Shown one piece after another: positions 17,142-27,500 of a DNA stretch of 64,000 nt. The number at the start of each line of letters is the position of its first letter. The first letter of the stretch is position 1. Where the stretch lies: the NCBI GenBank assembly GCA_964606895.1, contig CAZSHX010000002.1, positions 52,370 through 116,369 on the forward strand, in the 5' to 3' direction. Under the pieces are notes generated by a model. The model saw only the letters and a program-made list of their open reading frames with translations, did no database searches and was not told the origin of the DNA. Both the position numbers and the translations under genes were made by a program. This stretch comes from CAZSHX01 sp964606895 (GTDB lineage: Bacteria > Bacteroidota > Ignavibacteria > Kapaibacteriales > UBA2268).

Positions 17142-19403
17142 TTAAACAAACATTGTATATTGTCCATCCTTTTTAAGTGTCCAGCAATCACTACCGACTT
17201 TATCGGCTATATCTTCTAAAACTCCTAATATTGTTTGATGTTCGGGTGTAATCCCATTTTTCAGAAGCGGCATGATATTAAAAATAATTTCGTCAAAATG
17301 GGGTGTAATGTTTTCGAGCAACTTCCTTCTTAAATAACTTAATAAATAATATCTTATCCGAAGTCGTATATCAATGTGAGATTTGAATTTTTTTCCTTTT
17401 GGTAACGAGAATTTTTCAGTTTCATCATTAAACTCAAAATTACCTGTTAAAATTGGCGTCAGGTCAGAATATTCTTTTTTTAGCAAATCCAAAAATCCTA
17501 ATTCCAAACCTTTGATTATAAGCTCGTCATTTATTTGTTCAAGAGTAGCACCATGATTTTTAGCAACAATTCCCTCAATGGTTTGAATAATAATTTCTGC
17601 AATATCAACACCAAGGTTGGCTTTCATTATAGCCTTTGGATTACGGACTTTTCTAAAATTGATGATTAGTTGCCCCGAAAGAACAGTAAAAGGGTTTTGT
17701 CTTTTTTTAAAACTGGTTTGCCCGTTTTTTTGAGGTACAGCACCTGCATATTCAAAACCACAATTTTCTGCTGTTTCGACAATTAAATGCCAAAACTCAG
17801 GATCTTTATGTGCAAAAACAAATGAAAGCCATCTGTCGAATTTCAAAACCCGATACATTTCTTTAATACTTGCGGCAATAAGTTTATTGTAGTTTTCTTT
17901 AGTCTTATTGTGCTCTCCTCCCACTATAGCCTCTTGTTGATAATCATCGTCTGTAACTTCTAAATCGAGCCATGAAGTCCACATTACAGATAAATCAAGA
18001 TAAGGAATTTTACTTCCATAAGGCGGGTCGGTATAAATGTAATCAACACTTTCTTTTGGAATAAAATTCAAGTTCGTTGCCGTATGCTTTAAAATTTGAA
18101 CATTTGAAATTGTATTCTCGTTTATATAATACTGCATTTCTTTTTTGGCTGCTTGAACTTTTTGATATCTTAATTCAAGAAAATGAATTGTATCAATTTC
18201 AACTGGTTTTTGTGCAATCCTATATCTATAATACCTAAATGCAGCCGCATCACCGCCTCCATCACTTCTCACTGAAGAAGAATGATAAGTTAAATTGAAC
18301 TTTGTTAAAAGGCCAGAGAACATCAACATCAATGAATTCTTGATATTGCTATTTTTCTCTTTCTTAATAATTGATTTTAACAAACCAAGTTGTGCTAATT
18401 GCTTATCATTAAACAGTAGTTCAACTGTTCCAACATCAGAACCCTTTGGAAGGACAAAACCTTTCGGATATTGGTATTTCTCTTTTGCCTTTTTGACTTC
18501 ATCATCAGTTTTGGGCTCCCTTTGAAGATATTCTTTTTTAATTCTTTCGAATGCTTCTGATAATTCGTTTGATTTAACTGGAGCAATTAATGATTGAACT
18601 AAGAATATCGCCATTGGATTAATATCAGTACTGATTGCTTTCCTGTTGTTCATCAATGCTTCAATAGCAGTTACACCGCTTCCGCCGAAAGGGTCAAGAA
18701 TTAAATCACCTGGCTTGCTATAATTTTTTATATATTCAGCAACAATATTCCAACTTTGTTTTGTAAAATAACCATGAACTCCAAAATGTCGTTTGGCTTG
18801 CTGTTTTTTTACCGGTATTTCTTCCAGTAATGGACGGCTATTATAATCAAACTCTCCTTTGAGTTTTGCGGTAGCATTTGTCGTATCGTAAGTTATATTC
18901 TTTCCGACCTGAAAACTGTTTGGAGAGAGAAAAGCAGTTAAATCTTTCCAATAATATTCAATTTCATCAAGTGGAAATAGTAATATTGGTTTGTCAGTTG
19001 ATGAAGTTCTGAACAAAGCAAATTCAAGTCCGTTACAAAGTGCAAAATAAGTGCTTCTGATTTCGGGATGGTAAGCATAACTGTAAACCTGCTCAACATG
19101 CTCTGAATCAGTAACTTTTTGATTCGGCGCTTTTGCATCAAGAACCCATGCAAAATTATTCTCAACCTTTAAAACATAGTCAGGAATAAGATTAACAGGT
19201 CTTTTCTTACTACCAATTTTCAAAAAAGGATGCTGAAGCGTTTTACTGCGAATAATATTTGATTGGGCGTAGCCGAGTTCTTTCAGAATTGGAAGAATTA
19301 TAATTTCTCGAACGCTGTCTTCTTTGAAATCAGAATCTTCGGAAATTTTCCGAATGTCAAGATTACCAAACAGTTTCTCTTTATCAATTTTTGCATCCAA
19401 CAT
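17142..19403 (-). CDS. Restriction-modification fusion: HsdR-N-type nuclease plus amino-methyltransferase
   Basis: Residues ~15-145 resemble the HSDR_N PD-(D/E)xK domain: E31 in the first helix, IPDYVL with D75, and WVLDAKAP with D89-x-K91. Residues ~200-600 are a class I DNA N4/N6-methyltransferase with DPFGGSGVTAIEAL at 237-250 (motif I, SAM) and TDPPYGS at 458-464 (motif IV, catalytic DPPY). The ~200 residues between them, and the C-terminal ~150, may recognise the target. Motif order I then IV with a long insert points to the alpha-like arrangement. One chain could both cut and methylate, as in type IIG enzymes; alternatively the nuclease-like part may only aid binding. It stands alone, flanked by repeats on both sides. 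Confidence 0.82.
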   Translation of the reverse strand: MLDAKIDKEKLFGNLDIRKISEDSDFKEDSVREIIILPILKELGYAQSNIIRSKTLQHPFLKIGSKKRPVNLIPDYVLKVENNFAWVLDAKAPNQKVTDSEHVEQVYSYAYHPEIRSTYFALCNGLEFALFRTSSTDKPILLFPLDEIEYYWKDLTAFLSPNSFQVGKNITYDTTNATAKLKGEFDYNSRPLLEEIPVKKQQAKRHFGVHGYFTKQSWNIVAEYIKNYSKPGDLILDPFGGSGVTAIEALMNNRKAISTDINPMAIFLVQSLIAPVKSNELSEAFERIKKEYLQREPKTDDEVKKAKEKYQYPKGFVLPKGSDVGTVELLFNDKQLAQLGLLKSIIKKEKNSNIKNSLMLMFSGLLTKFNLTYHSSSVRSDGGGDAAAFRYYRYRIAQKPVEIDTIHFLELRYQKVQAAKKEMQYYINENTISNVQILKHTATNLNFIPKESVDYIYTDPPYGSKIPYLDLSVMWTSWLDLEVTDDDYQQEAIVGGEHNKTKENYNKLIAASIKEMYRVLKFDRWLSFVFAHKDPEFWHLIVETAENCGFEYAGAVPQKNGQTSFKKRQNPFTVLSGQLIINFRKVRNPKAIMKANLGVDIAEIIIQTIEGIVAKNHGATLEQINDELIIKGLELGFLDLLKKEYSDLTPILTGNFEFNDETEKFSLPKGKKFKSHIDIRLRIRYYLLSYLRRKLLENITPHFDEIIFNIMPLLKNGITPEHQTILGVLEDIADKVGSDCWTLKKDGQYTMFV

Positions 19404-19510
19404 TGTATCGCTCCATTAACTTTCAAACTTTTCAATCTGCAAATTAACGAAAAGAAATTATATAAACCAAAACATTGAAAATATAGCTGAAATTTCTCAT
19501 CTCAACTTTT

Positions 19511-19995
19511 AAGATTCCACCTCCGTCTGCTCCGCAGACACCTCCGCCAGCGGAGGACAGGCTTGTCTTCAACTCTTCATCAACTAAACACCGAAACATC
19601 TTAAAATTTAAGATTCCACTTCCGTCTGCTCCGCAGACACCTCCGCCAGCGGAGGACAGCTTATCTTCAACTCTTCATCAACTAAACTCCTAAATATCTT
19701 AAAATTTAAGATTCCACCTCCGTCTGCTCCGCAGACAACTCCGTCAGCGAAGGACAGTTTATCTTCAACTCTTCATCGTCTAACCACCTAAACATCCTAA
19801 AATTTAAGATTCCACCTCCGTCTGCTCCGCAGACACCTCCGCCAGCGGAGGACAGCTTATCTTCAACTCTTCATCGTCTAACCACCTAAACATTTTAAAA
19901 TTTAAGATTCCACCTCCGTCTGCTCCGGAGACACCTCCGCCAACAGATGACAGCTTATCTTAAACTCTTCAAACAACTAAACACCTAACCGCCTA
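19511..19995. repeat. Minisatellite, five ~98-bp units with GC-rich palindromes
   Basis: Units begin at about 19511, 19610, 19708, 19806 and 19904 (AAGATTCCACCTCCG). Each contains two hairpin-forming palindromes, GTCTGC-TCC-GCAGAC and CCTCCGC-CA-GCGGAGG, followed by an AT-rich spacer (CTTCAACTCTTCATC...CTAAAC). Copies 3 and 5 carry substitutions. It lies between the convergent-facing ends of the restriction gene start (19403) and the biosynthetic cluster end (20001) and may work as a transcription barrier or REP-like element. Confidence 0.9.
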
Positions 19996-20000
19996 AACAA

Positions 20001-21302
20001 CTAAACATTTTGACCTCGTTTATCAAAAAATTTGATGGCTTTTCGGCTCATAGTTGGGAATTGGATTTTGTTGATTTCTTCAATTGGCTGAAAAATGACT
20101 TTGGGAGAAACTCGGAGCTTTGCTATGAAATGTTCGGCAATTTCATTTTCAAGTTCTGAGGTGTAATTCTTCACTCCGACTCTGATTAAAATCTCATCTG
20201 TGCCGATGTCATTTCCTGAAACTTCGACCACATAATTAACAACATTGCCGATGCTGTCCAGAATATCGTAAAGAGCAGGAGGATAAAGCGTTGTGCCTTT
20301 CACCTTCAGCATCTGATTTTTCCTGCCGATAACGGGACCAAGCCTCATAGTGTTTCTCCCGCATTTGCAAGGCTCGTCATGACGGAAACAGATGTCGCCC
20401 GTCTTAAATCTCAACAAAGGCATTCCCTCCACGCCAAGAGTAGTTATTGTAACTTCACCCGATTCTCCTTGGCCGGCGACCTCATCATTTTCGTTCAGAA
20501 GTTCCACAACAATCAATTCGGGATGGTGGTGTCCGCCTACGCCGTAAGAACATTCAGTAAAGGCGGTACCCATTTCTGTGGACGCATAAGTGGAATAAAG
20601 CTTTAAATCCCACTTCTCAACGATTCGGCTTCCGAGCGAATTATAAGTAAAATCGGGATTACGGATAACATCGCCTATACAAATCGCTTTTTTAACAGGC
20701 GAGTTGCGGTAGTCAATGCCATTTTTCTCGGCATATTCAATTAATTTGATAATAAACGAAGGAACCACAATAATTGAATCAGGTTTGATTCGATGAATTG
20801 TATCCCATTGGAATTCAGGCGTTCCTGCACCAACGCGTACAACCCCCGCCCCAAGTTTCCTGACTCCCATGTAATAAGCCAATCCAGCCATAAACCGTTT
20901 GTCCAAAGTTGTCATAAGCTGATAAATATTGCTTACGGAGCCATCGGCACAAACCAGCGAGATATATTCGTTATAAGCCAGACGCTGTAAATCAGCCTCG
21001 GTCAGTCCAAAAACAACAGGCTCGCCTAATGTTCCTGAAGTTGTAAGGTAATCAACAATTTCGGATTTGCCGACACAAAGAAAATCCTCGTAGCCTGCGG
21101 CAATGTCTTCCTTAGTTGTTGGTGAAATCTGCTGTAAATCTTCAATTTTCTGAATCTTGTTCGGGTCAATGCCTTCTTTTCTGAATTTCCTTCTGTAAAA
21201 AGGGGAATAGGCAGATAAATACTGAATACTATCGGATAATAATCTTTCCTGATAGGCTATTATTTCATTACTGTTTTTTATTTCAATTTCGGGTATAAAC
21301 AT
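20001..21302 (-). CDS. Phenylacetate-CoA-ligase-like (PaaK) adenylating enzyme
   Basis: ANL-superfamily enzyme of the PaaK subfamily. DYLTTSGTLGEPVVFG is the Thr/Ser/Gly-rich ATP loop, TYASTEMG is the A5 core, and RFKTGDICF (the TGD motif) and GRKNQMLKVKGTTLYP cover the hinge and C-terminal lobe. About 433 residues is normal for PaaK. It should activate a carboxylic acid as acyl-AMP and load it on CoA or a carrier protein; here probably the starter or the finished acyl chain of the neighbouring cluster. The ATG at 21302 is preferred over an in-frame GTG three codons upstream. Last gene of the minus-strand cluster, 15 bp after the C45 hydrolase. Confidence 0.85.
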   Translation of the reverse strand: MFIPEIEIKNSNEIIAYQERLLSDSIQYLSAYSPFYRRKFRKEGIDPNKIQKIEDLQQISPTTKEDIAAGYEDFLCVGKSEIVDYLTTSGTLGEPVVFGLTEADLQRLAYNEYISLVCADGSVSNIYQLMTTLDKRFMAGLAYYMGVRKLGAGVVRVGAGTPEFQWDTIHRIKPDSIIVVPSFIIKLIEYAEKNGIDYRNSPVKKAICIGDVIRNPDFTYNSLGSRIVEKWDLKLYSTYASTEMGTAFTECSYGVGGHHHPELIVVELLNENDEVAGQGESGEVTITTLGVEGMPLLRFKTGDICFRHDEPCKCGRNTMRLGPVIGRKNQMLKVKGTTLYPPALYDILDSIGNVVNYVVEVSGNDIGTDEILIRVGVKNYTSELENEIAEHFIAKLRVSPKVIFQPIEEINKIQFPTMSRKAIKFFDKRGQNV

Positions 21303-21317
21303 CTTTGTCACTTTAAA

Positions 21318-23018
21318 TTATTTTGCATTACAATCTTTGATTTTCTCGGCTATGGTTTTGGTTTCATTAACAGTCGGAATATTTTTTGTCAGAGCTTTTT
21401 GATAATAATCATTTGCTTTGAAACAATTTTTTCTTTTCGAATAATAATTACCCAAAGCAGAGTAAGTTTCGAAAAATTCAGGATTAGAACCGATGAAGTT
21501 TACTTCCTCATTTTCGGAAAGTTTGAAATTATCCTCAGACAGTTTTTGCTTTGTTTGTTTGGAGTTTAAGTAATTAGACCATTGCTGAGTTTTGAGCAAA
21601 CTGTCGGGTTCAATCTGATATTGAGGCTCATAAATTTCCTGTTTCGAAGTTAGGTTTGCATATTTACCGAAAACTTTATTCAAATCGTAGCAAACATATT
21701 TCCCCAGTTGGTAAGGAGCCGTAGAAACCCATATTAGTCTTTTTTCGGGCTCGAAAATAACAGAATGATGAGAAATCAGCTGATTAACAGCTTTTTCATT
21801 TCCCAACCCGATATCCATTCCGCTCAGTCCGTATCTGTCTCTTAAAATTTGGGATGCTTTCAGATAATTCAAAGGAAAAGCAGGTTTCAATAGTTCGGAA
21901 ACTCTGTTGAACCGATACAGCGAAGCACTTTCGGCAATCTGCTGTTTGTTTGATTCACTGTTTTTGAAAATATTGCTCTGGAAATGATTGGTGCAAATCA
22001 TATAATTCTCTGCAATGTCAAAAACTCCGAATTCGGCTGTGCAGTTATTCCCACTGCATTTTGAAGGCTGAACTTCAATCACCACCGAACGTTTATCTTC
22101 AGCAGAAGCAAGAAGTATAGATTCCGAAACAAATACATTTCTCTTTTTGACAATTTCAATCGCATCTTTGATATTAGCAGAATACTGGAGAATTTCGCGG
22201 ACAAGAATTGAAATCGGGGTTTTTGCACCGCCCGGGATTTCAGATTTAGCCGCATTAATGGTCACGGTTACACCCTTTTCATTCATTCCCGACACAACGC
22301 CAATCATACCTGCCCAGGTAATAAATGCAAATTTATAGCCTTTGTCGGGTTTCATGAAGCATACAATTTTGTTTTTGGCAAAGTCATCACCAACATAAAA
22401 ATCAAAATTTCTACCGACAATCAAATCACCGTTTTCAGTTTTATCTCCCCATGCAGAAAAAGAGGTACAGCCAACCATTTTCATGTTCTGCAGAGCATGA
22501 CCGATATCGTGGGCGGCATGATAATTTAAAATCCTGCCGTAATTCGAACCGATGAAATTATAATTATCCGATGCAAATTGGGAAATCCCATAGATTTCTT
22601 CAAGAAATTCTTTTGTAATATGTTTATCTATATTCCTGTCAAAAAATTGAATGAAATATTTGAGGAAGTAAAGAAAAGACCTCGAAGGAATTATCTTTTC
22701 AATCTGATTTAAAAATGCGGCTTCCTGATATTCTATCAGTTCTTTGGATAAAATACCGATCTTAACACCCCGCTCGAAAGGTTTGCCTTCGACGAAAAGC
22801 TCCCAAAGCCCTGATTCGCTTTTCTTGAACCATGAATTGCCGCAACGGTAAAAGTTATCCGCGACTTTTGTTCTTTTAAGTTCAAGAGCACTTTTGTCAG
22901 TCGGATTTGGCTCTTCAAGCTGAGTTGAGTATTTGAACCATATCAATACAGAAAGAACAACAATCAAAAGAATTGTTAAAACATAGAACAGAATCCGTTT
23001 CATTCCGATTTTAGGCAT
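21318..23018 (-). CDS. C45-family acyltransferase/hydrolase (Ntn fold), membrane-anchored
   Basis: One N-terminal TM helix (residues ~8-28), then a peptidase C45 / acyl-CoA:6-APA acyltransferase domain. GCTSFSAWG places the candidate nucleophile Cys184, followed by GRNFDFYVG and ITWAGMIGVVSGMNEKG as expected for the family. Family members are Ntn hydrolases that self-cleave before the nucleophile and then transfer or hydrolyse acyl-amide bonds. A C-terminal ~60-residue helical tail contains a TPR-like unit (YSALGNYYSKRKNCFKANDY). It overlaps the upstream desaturase gene by 8 bp, so is translationally coupled. Probably processes an acyl product outside the inner membrane. Confidence 0.8.
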   Translation of the reverse strand: MPKIGMKRILFYVLTILLIVVLSVLIWFKYSTQLEEPNPTDKSALELKRTKVADNFYRCGNSWFKKSESGLWELFVEGKPFERGVKIGILSKELIEYQEAAFLNQIEKIIPSRSFLYFLKYFIQFFDRNIDKHITKEFLEEIYGISQFASDNYNFIGSNYGRILNYHAAHDIGHALQNMKMVGCTSFSAWGDKTENGDLIVGRNFDFYVGDDFAKNKIVCFMKPDKGYKFAFITWAGMIGVVSGMNEKGVTVTINAAKSEIPGGAKTPISILVREILQYSANIKDAIEIVKKRNVFVSESILLASAEDKRSVVIEVQPSKCSGNNCTAEFGVFDIAENYMICTNHFQSNIFKNSESNKQQIAESASLYRFNRVSELLKPAFPLNYLKASQILRDRYGLSGMDIGLGNEKAVNQLISHHSVIFEPEKRLIWVSTAPYQLGKYVCYDLNKVFGKYANLTSKQEIYEPQYQIEPDSLLKTQQWSNYLNSKQTKQKLSEDNFKLSENEEVNFIGSNPEFFETYSALGNYYSKRKNCFKANDYYQKALTKNIPTVNETKTIAEKIKDCNAK

Positions 23019-24501
23019 TTTTTATTTTCCTTATAAGATAATTCAAACCAAGAAATTCAGAGCATGTGAGTGCGGCACTGATAGTTACACCGACAACTCC
23101 ATGGAAATTGACATTTTGTCCCGTTAAAAAAAGATTAGGAACTTTAGTTCTTTGCGAAATAAACGATTCCATAGGTTTATTGCTATCCTTAAGAATGCCA
23201 TAAAGTGAGCCTTTGGGAGTGCCCGTATAGTCGCGGAAGGTCAAAGGAGTAGAAGTCCACTGCTCTTTTATGCAAGCTCTGATGTCAGGGAATTTATTTT
23301 CAACTAAATCCAGCAATTCTTCAGTTTTTGAGTCCTTAAAAGCAAGATAGTCATCACCACGATTTTCAATTGTTGTATTGCCCCATTTTTCAACTTCTTC
23401 CCAGGACATATAGCAAAGAATGATTGCTGAATCGGCAAAATCATCTGATTTAGAAGTTGCAGGAGTAGTAAAAAAGAAAAGTTCGGGTTTAGCTCCGGGC
23501 TTATGCCTCTCTGCCGTCCAAACGGTATCGCTTAAAAAATGATAATAATTGCTGTTTAAATATTTGAATGAATTCTCTTTGAATTTAATAAATAAAACAA
23601 AAGCTGAGGTTGTATTTTCAAGATTAGTAATTCTTTTTTTGTAAGGTTTCGAAAGCGGATGGTTCTCAACCATAGATAGAGTCTGTGCAGGATGAAGATT
23701 GGATATAAAGCTTTTTGCAAATATTTCTTCTCCTTCGTCGGTAACAACTTTCAGGATATTGACTCCATCACTGACAAATTTCTCAACTTTAGCACCTGTT
23801 AGAATTTCTCCGCCATTTTGTTCGATAACTTCCACGATTGCATCTGTAAGTTGCGAACTGCCGTCAACAAATTTCCATGCACTTTTAATATATGAATTAT
23901 TAACCAAAGAATGTGTAAGCATGGGAGTTTTGGTTGAAACTCCTGCATAAAGAAAATTATTTCCTGCAAGAATGTGCCTTAATGTTTCATTATTGGTAAG
24001 CGAACAGATGTAATCCCAGGTATTAAGAACCAAATGACTGAATTCTATTTTGTTTTCGTCAACTTCATGTAAATCGTACATCGAATGGGAATTGCATATT
24101 TCCTGAATTTTCGCAATGTATGTTTTCAGTTCAGCTCTATGTTTCGGAAATTTTTCGGCTAAAGTTTCTACAAATCTGTCATACCCATTAGCCAATTTAT
24201 AATCAACGCCCTTGAAGTACAATTGGTCAAAGCCGCTCTCATCCATTTTTTTTAGTCTTAACTTATCCATTATTCCAAAATACTTGAAATAACGGTTCAG
24301 AACTTCGCCTTCACCCAGGCTTCCAACATAGTGGACACCTGTGTCGAAAATAGTTCCGTCACGGTTGAATGTTTGGAGCAAGCCACCAAGTTGCAGGCTT
24401 TGCTCCAGAATGCAGACACTCAAGCCTTCCTTGCTTAAAATCAATCCTGAAAGAAGTCCGCCCAAACCGGAGCCGACGATTACTACGTCAAATTTTTTCA
24501 T
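23011..24501 (-). CDS. FAD-dependent desaturase/saturase, CrtI / retinol-saturase family
   Basis: The N-terminus VVIVGSGLGGLLSGLIL, then SVCILEQ, is the FAD dinucleotide-binding fold. LGGLLQTFNRDGTIFDTGVH matches the phytoene desaturase family signature, and the C-terminal LFLTGQNVNFHGVVGV closes the FAD site. About 496 residues is family length. It could desaturate or isomerise a polyene or acyl chain made by the ketosynthase genes upstream. Six bp separate it from the MMPL fusion gene. Confidence 0.85.
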   Translation of the reverse strand: MKKFDVVIVGSGLGGLLSGLILSKEGLSVCILEQSLQLGGLLQTFNRDGTIFDTGVHYVGSLGEGEVLNRYFKYFGIMDKLRLKKMDESGFDQLYFKGVDYKLANGYDRFVETLAEKFPKHRAELKTYIAKIQEICNSHSMYDLHEVDENKIEFSHLVLNTWDYICSLTNNETLRHILAGNNFLYAGVSTKTPMLTHSLVNNSYIKSAWKFVDGSSQLTDAIVEVIEQNGGEILTGAKVEKFVSDGVNILKVVTDEGEEIFAKSFISNLHPAQTLSMVENHPLSKPYKKRITNLENTTSAFVLFIKFKENSFKYLNSNYYHFLSDTVWTAERHKPGAKPELFFFTTPATSKSDDFADSAIILCYMSWEEVEKWGNTTIENRGDDYLAFKDSKTEELLDLVENKFPDIRACIKEQWTSTPLTFRDYTGTPKGSLYGILKDSNKPMESFISQRTKVPNLFLTGQNVNFHGVVGVTISAALTCSEFLGLNYLIRKIKNA

Positions 24502-24506
24502 ATATC

Positions 24507-27500
24507 TTATGCTTTTCTTTTCTTTAATAAATAATAAACGTTTGAAGTATAAGTGGAATTGTCGGTTATCTCCATATCCAGATTGTACTTTTCAGTTATT
24601 TCTTGCATATTTTCTTTAATATCGAACTTTAAATCTGAAAAATTAGCTTTATTAAAGCTGAATGTTGTAGAAATAAGCTCTGTAATTTTTGTTCCGTAAC
24701 TTCTGTATTTTAAATCCTGATTAACATCACGAATAATAATCACACCATCATCATTTAAATTCAAAGCACATTTTTCGAGTAACGCTTTCTGATTTTCTGA
24801 TGAAAGATAATGGAGAACATCACCCAGGATATATGCACATGCAGGAGGCAAATCATAATCCACGATATCGGAGTTAATAAAAGAAAGATTTTCGGGCTGT
24901 ATATGGCAGTTAGCGGCAAGCAAGATTTTTGATTCATCAAAATCTACTGCAATAATAGTTCTTGCCTTCGACAGAAAAGCCATCATATAATCCACATAGC
25001 CGTAGCCGCAACCAAGGTCAACTATAAGTCCAGATTTTGGCAGGAGATTGTGCAGTAACTCATAATTATTCTCAACGGAAAGCTTTGAACGGACATACCA
25101 TTCCAGAATGGGCCCTTTGTAAATATAATTCTTGGTAACCATATCTCTGAAGAACTTAGGAGTTTCGTTCTCTATTGCAAATTCCTTGTATTTCTGCCTG
25201 AAAAATGTACCAATTTTCTTAGTTCTTTCCTGATAGTTTTCGCCAAAAGATTTATCTTGCTGTGTGATTCTATCCAGAAATTTCACTGAAACAGCACTTT
25301 TTTTAACCAATATTTCACCCTTTGTTATCGCGTTTCCTGTCCCGTGAAGCAGAACGGGCAGTATATCAAGATTAAGCTGTTCGGCAATGAAAAACGCACC
25401 TTTGTGGAATCTCGAAATCTCTCCTGTTCTTGAACGGGTACCTTCGGGGAAAACAACAATCGAGTAACCTTCGCGAACTCGGTCCTTCAGCCTCTCAATG
25501 CTGTTTTCAAAACCAAGGGAAACGGGATAGAAATCTGCGAATTTAACTACTGAGCCGAAAAACGGACTGTTCCATACCCAATCATTTGTAAGTAAAATCA
25601 ATTTGGGGTTCATTCTAATCATCAGCGGAATATCAACATGCGACTGATGATTGCATATAATAACAGCTGGCTTTGAGAAATCTCTGTTTTTGGATTTCAG
25701 CAGTCTTTTTCGGATGTGGAAATTAGCATAAATCACAGTTCCGCAAAGTACCATCATCATAAAGTGATAGGTGTATTTAAATGACTTAATCTTCTTTGTC
25801 GGTGGAATCAGAGTGAAAACGAGATGACCTGTAACGAATCCGATAATGCATCCAATCAGGTACAAAGTGTCTGTCCAAATAGTTGCGAATAAATTAATCA
25901 ATGTTATCGGGTAAGTCCTTTTTCCTTTTCTCGACATTATTAACCATTTGAATAAAATTGGTTGGAATGACCATGAAACAAGAACAACAGAAACCATTCC
26001 GATAACTGAGATTAAAGCAATCGAATTTAAAGCAGGGTGTTTGGCAAATATCAGAACTCCAACGCCGATTATAGTGGTTGAAGCAGAAACAAAAACTGAA
26101 GATTTGTAAGAAGAAAGTTCATCGGTTCCATACTTGAATTTTTGCTGAAGTCCACGCATCATGAGAACGCTGTAATCTGTTCCCAAACCGAAAATAAATG
26201 TTGAGATAATAATATTGAATATATTGAATTTTATCCCGAATACTCCCATAAATCCAAGAGTTAAAAGCCAGCTTAAAAACATGGGTACAGAAACAATCAG
26301 ACCTAATTCAAATCTGCCAAAAGAAAGAATCAGCACGACAGTTACAAGTAATAGCGAGAGCTTTACAAGTAAATCGAAATCAAATTTTATATCTTCCACA
26401 AAGGCATTTGTAAGGCTTTGTTTGTCGAAAGCCACAACAGGTTCAATTCCCGCAAGATTTTTTAAAACTTGATTTTTATTCTTTTCATCAAGTTTCAATA
26501 CTGATGTAAAGTAAATTTTTCCTGCTGATTCTGTTAAAAACTCTTTAAGAATTGTATTTTTTAACTCGTAATTATCTTCAATTTTTATTGTTGAATATTT
26601 TTTGTCAAAAACATCAAAAAAACTGTCGAAAGCATTTGCTTTGAAGCTGAATTTCTGCCCCGCTGAGTTGAGAGCTTTCTTTAAAATCATTTTATTTTCT
26701 GCTGTCCAAAAAGAATTCCATTTTTCAATTCTTAATTTTTGAACCGAATCGGAGACTAAAACCAAATTTGGTGACGAGAAGTGATTTATCAGTTTATTGG
26801 ATGTAAGTGTATCAATTTTTGGTCGGATATTATCAATATTTCTTAGAGCTTCATCATAAGTTCTTCCTTCCGACACAAGATAGACAGCCCTTAGAGCGGC
26901 ATCGTTGTCACGGCTCATTTTCTCCTGAATGCCCGCAAGTTTTTCTGACAGATAGTTCATGTGGTTCATATCTGTTTCAAACTGAACTTTATTAGAGAAA
27001 AAGAATGAAATCCCGCATAATAGAGCAATTACAAAAATAAATGCGATGCTTTTCTCTAAAGGATATTCAATGAGCTTTTTTAAAATTCGTGGAGTTTCTT
27101 TCTGCGATTCCAAAAGACCTTTTTTATTCCCAAGAAAATGAGGGAGTGCTATTAACGAAAATAGTGCCGCCCCTATTATGCTTATTCCTGCAAAAATCCC
27201 CAAATCGTGCAATACCTGCGATTTGACGAATAATAAGCTGAAGAATGCTGTCGCAGTTGTCAGACTGCAAATCAGAAGTGTGAAGGTCATATCCTGAATA
27301 ACTTTTATCAGGTCTTTTTTTAGCTTGTAGCTATTAAAAATGTAAAAAGCATAATCAACAATGATTCCTAATATTAAAGAGCCGACACCAAGCGAAATAG
27401 CTGATATTCTTCCCTGAAACAGATATATAACGGCTAATGCAAAACTTCCGCCGAAAATTGCAGGTAAAAAGCTTAGAAAGGCTATTTTAATACTTCGATA

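Noticed and set aside
19511..19995. CRISPR array
   Set aside because: Repeats are ~98 bp with conserved, not variable, spacers, and no cas genes are present.
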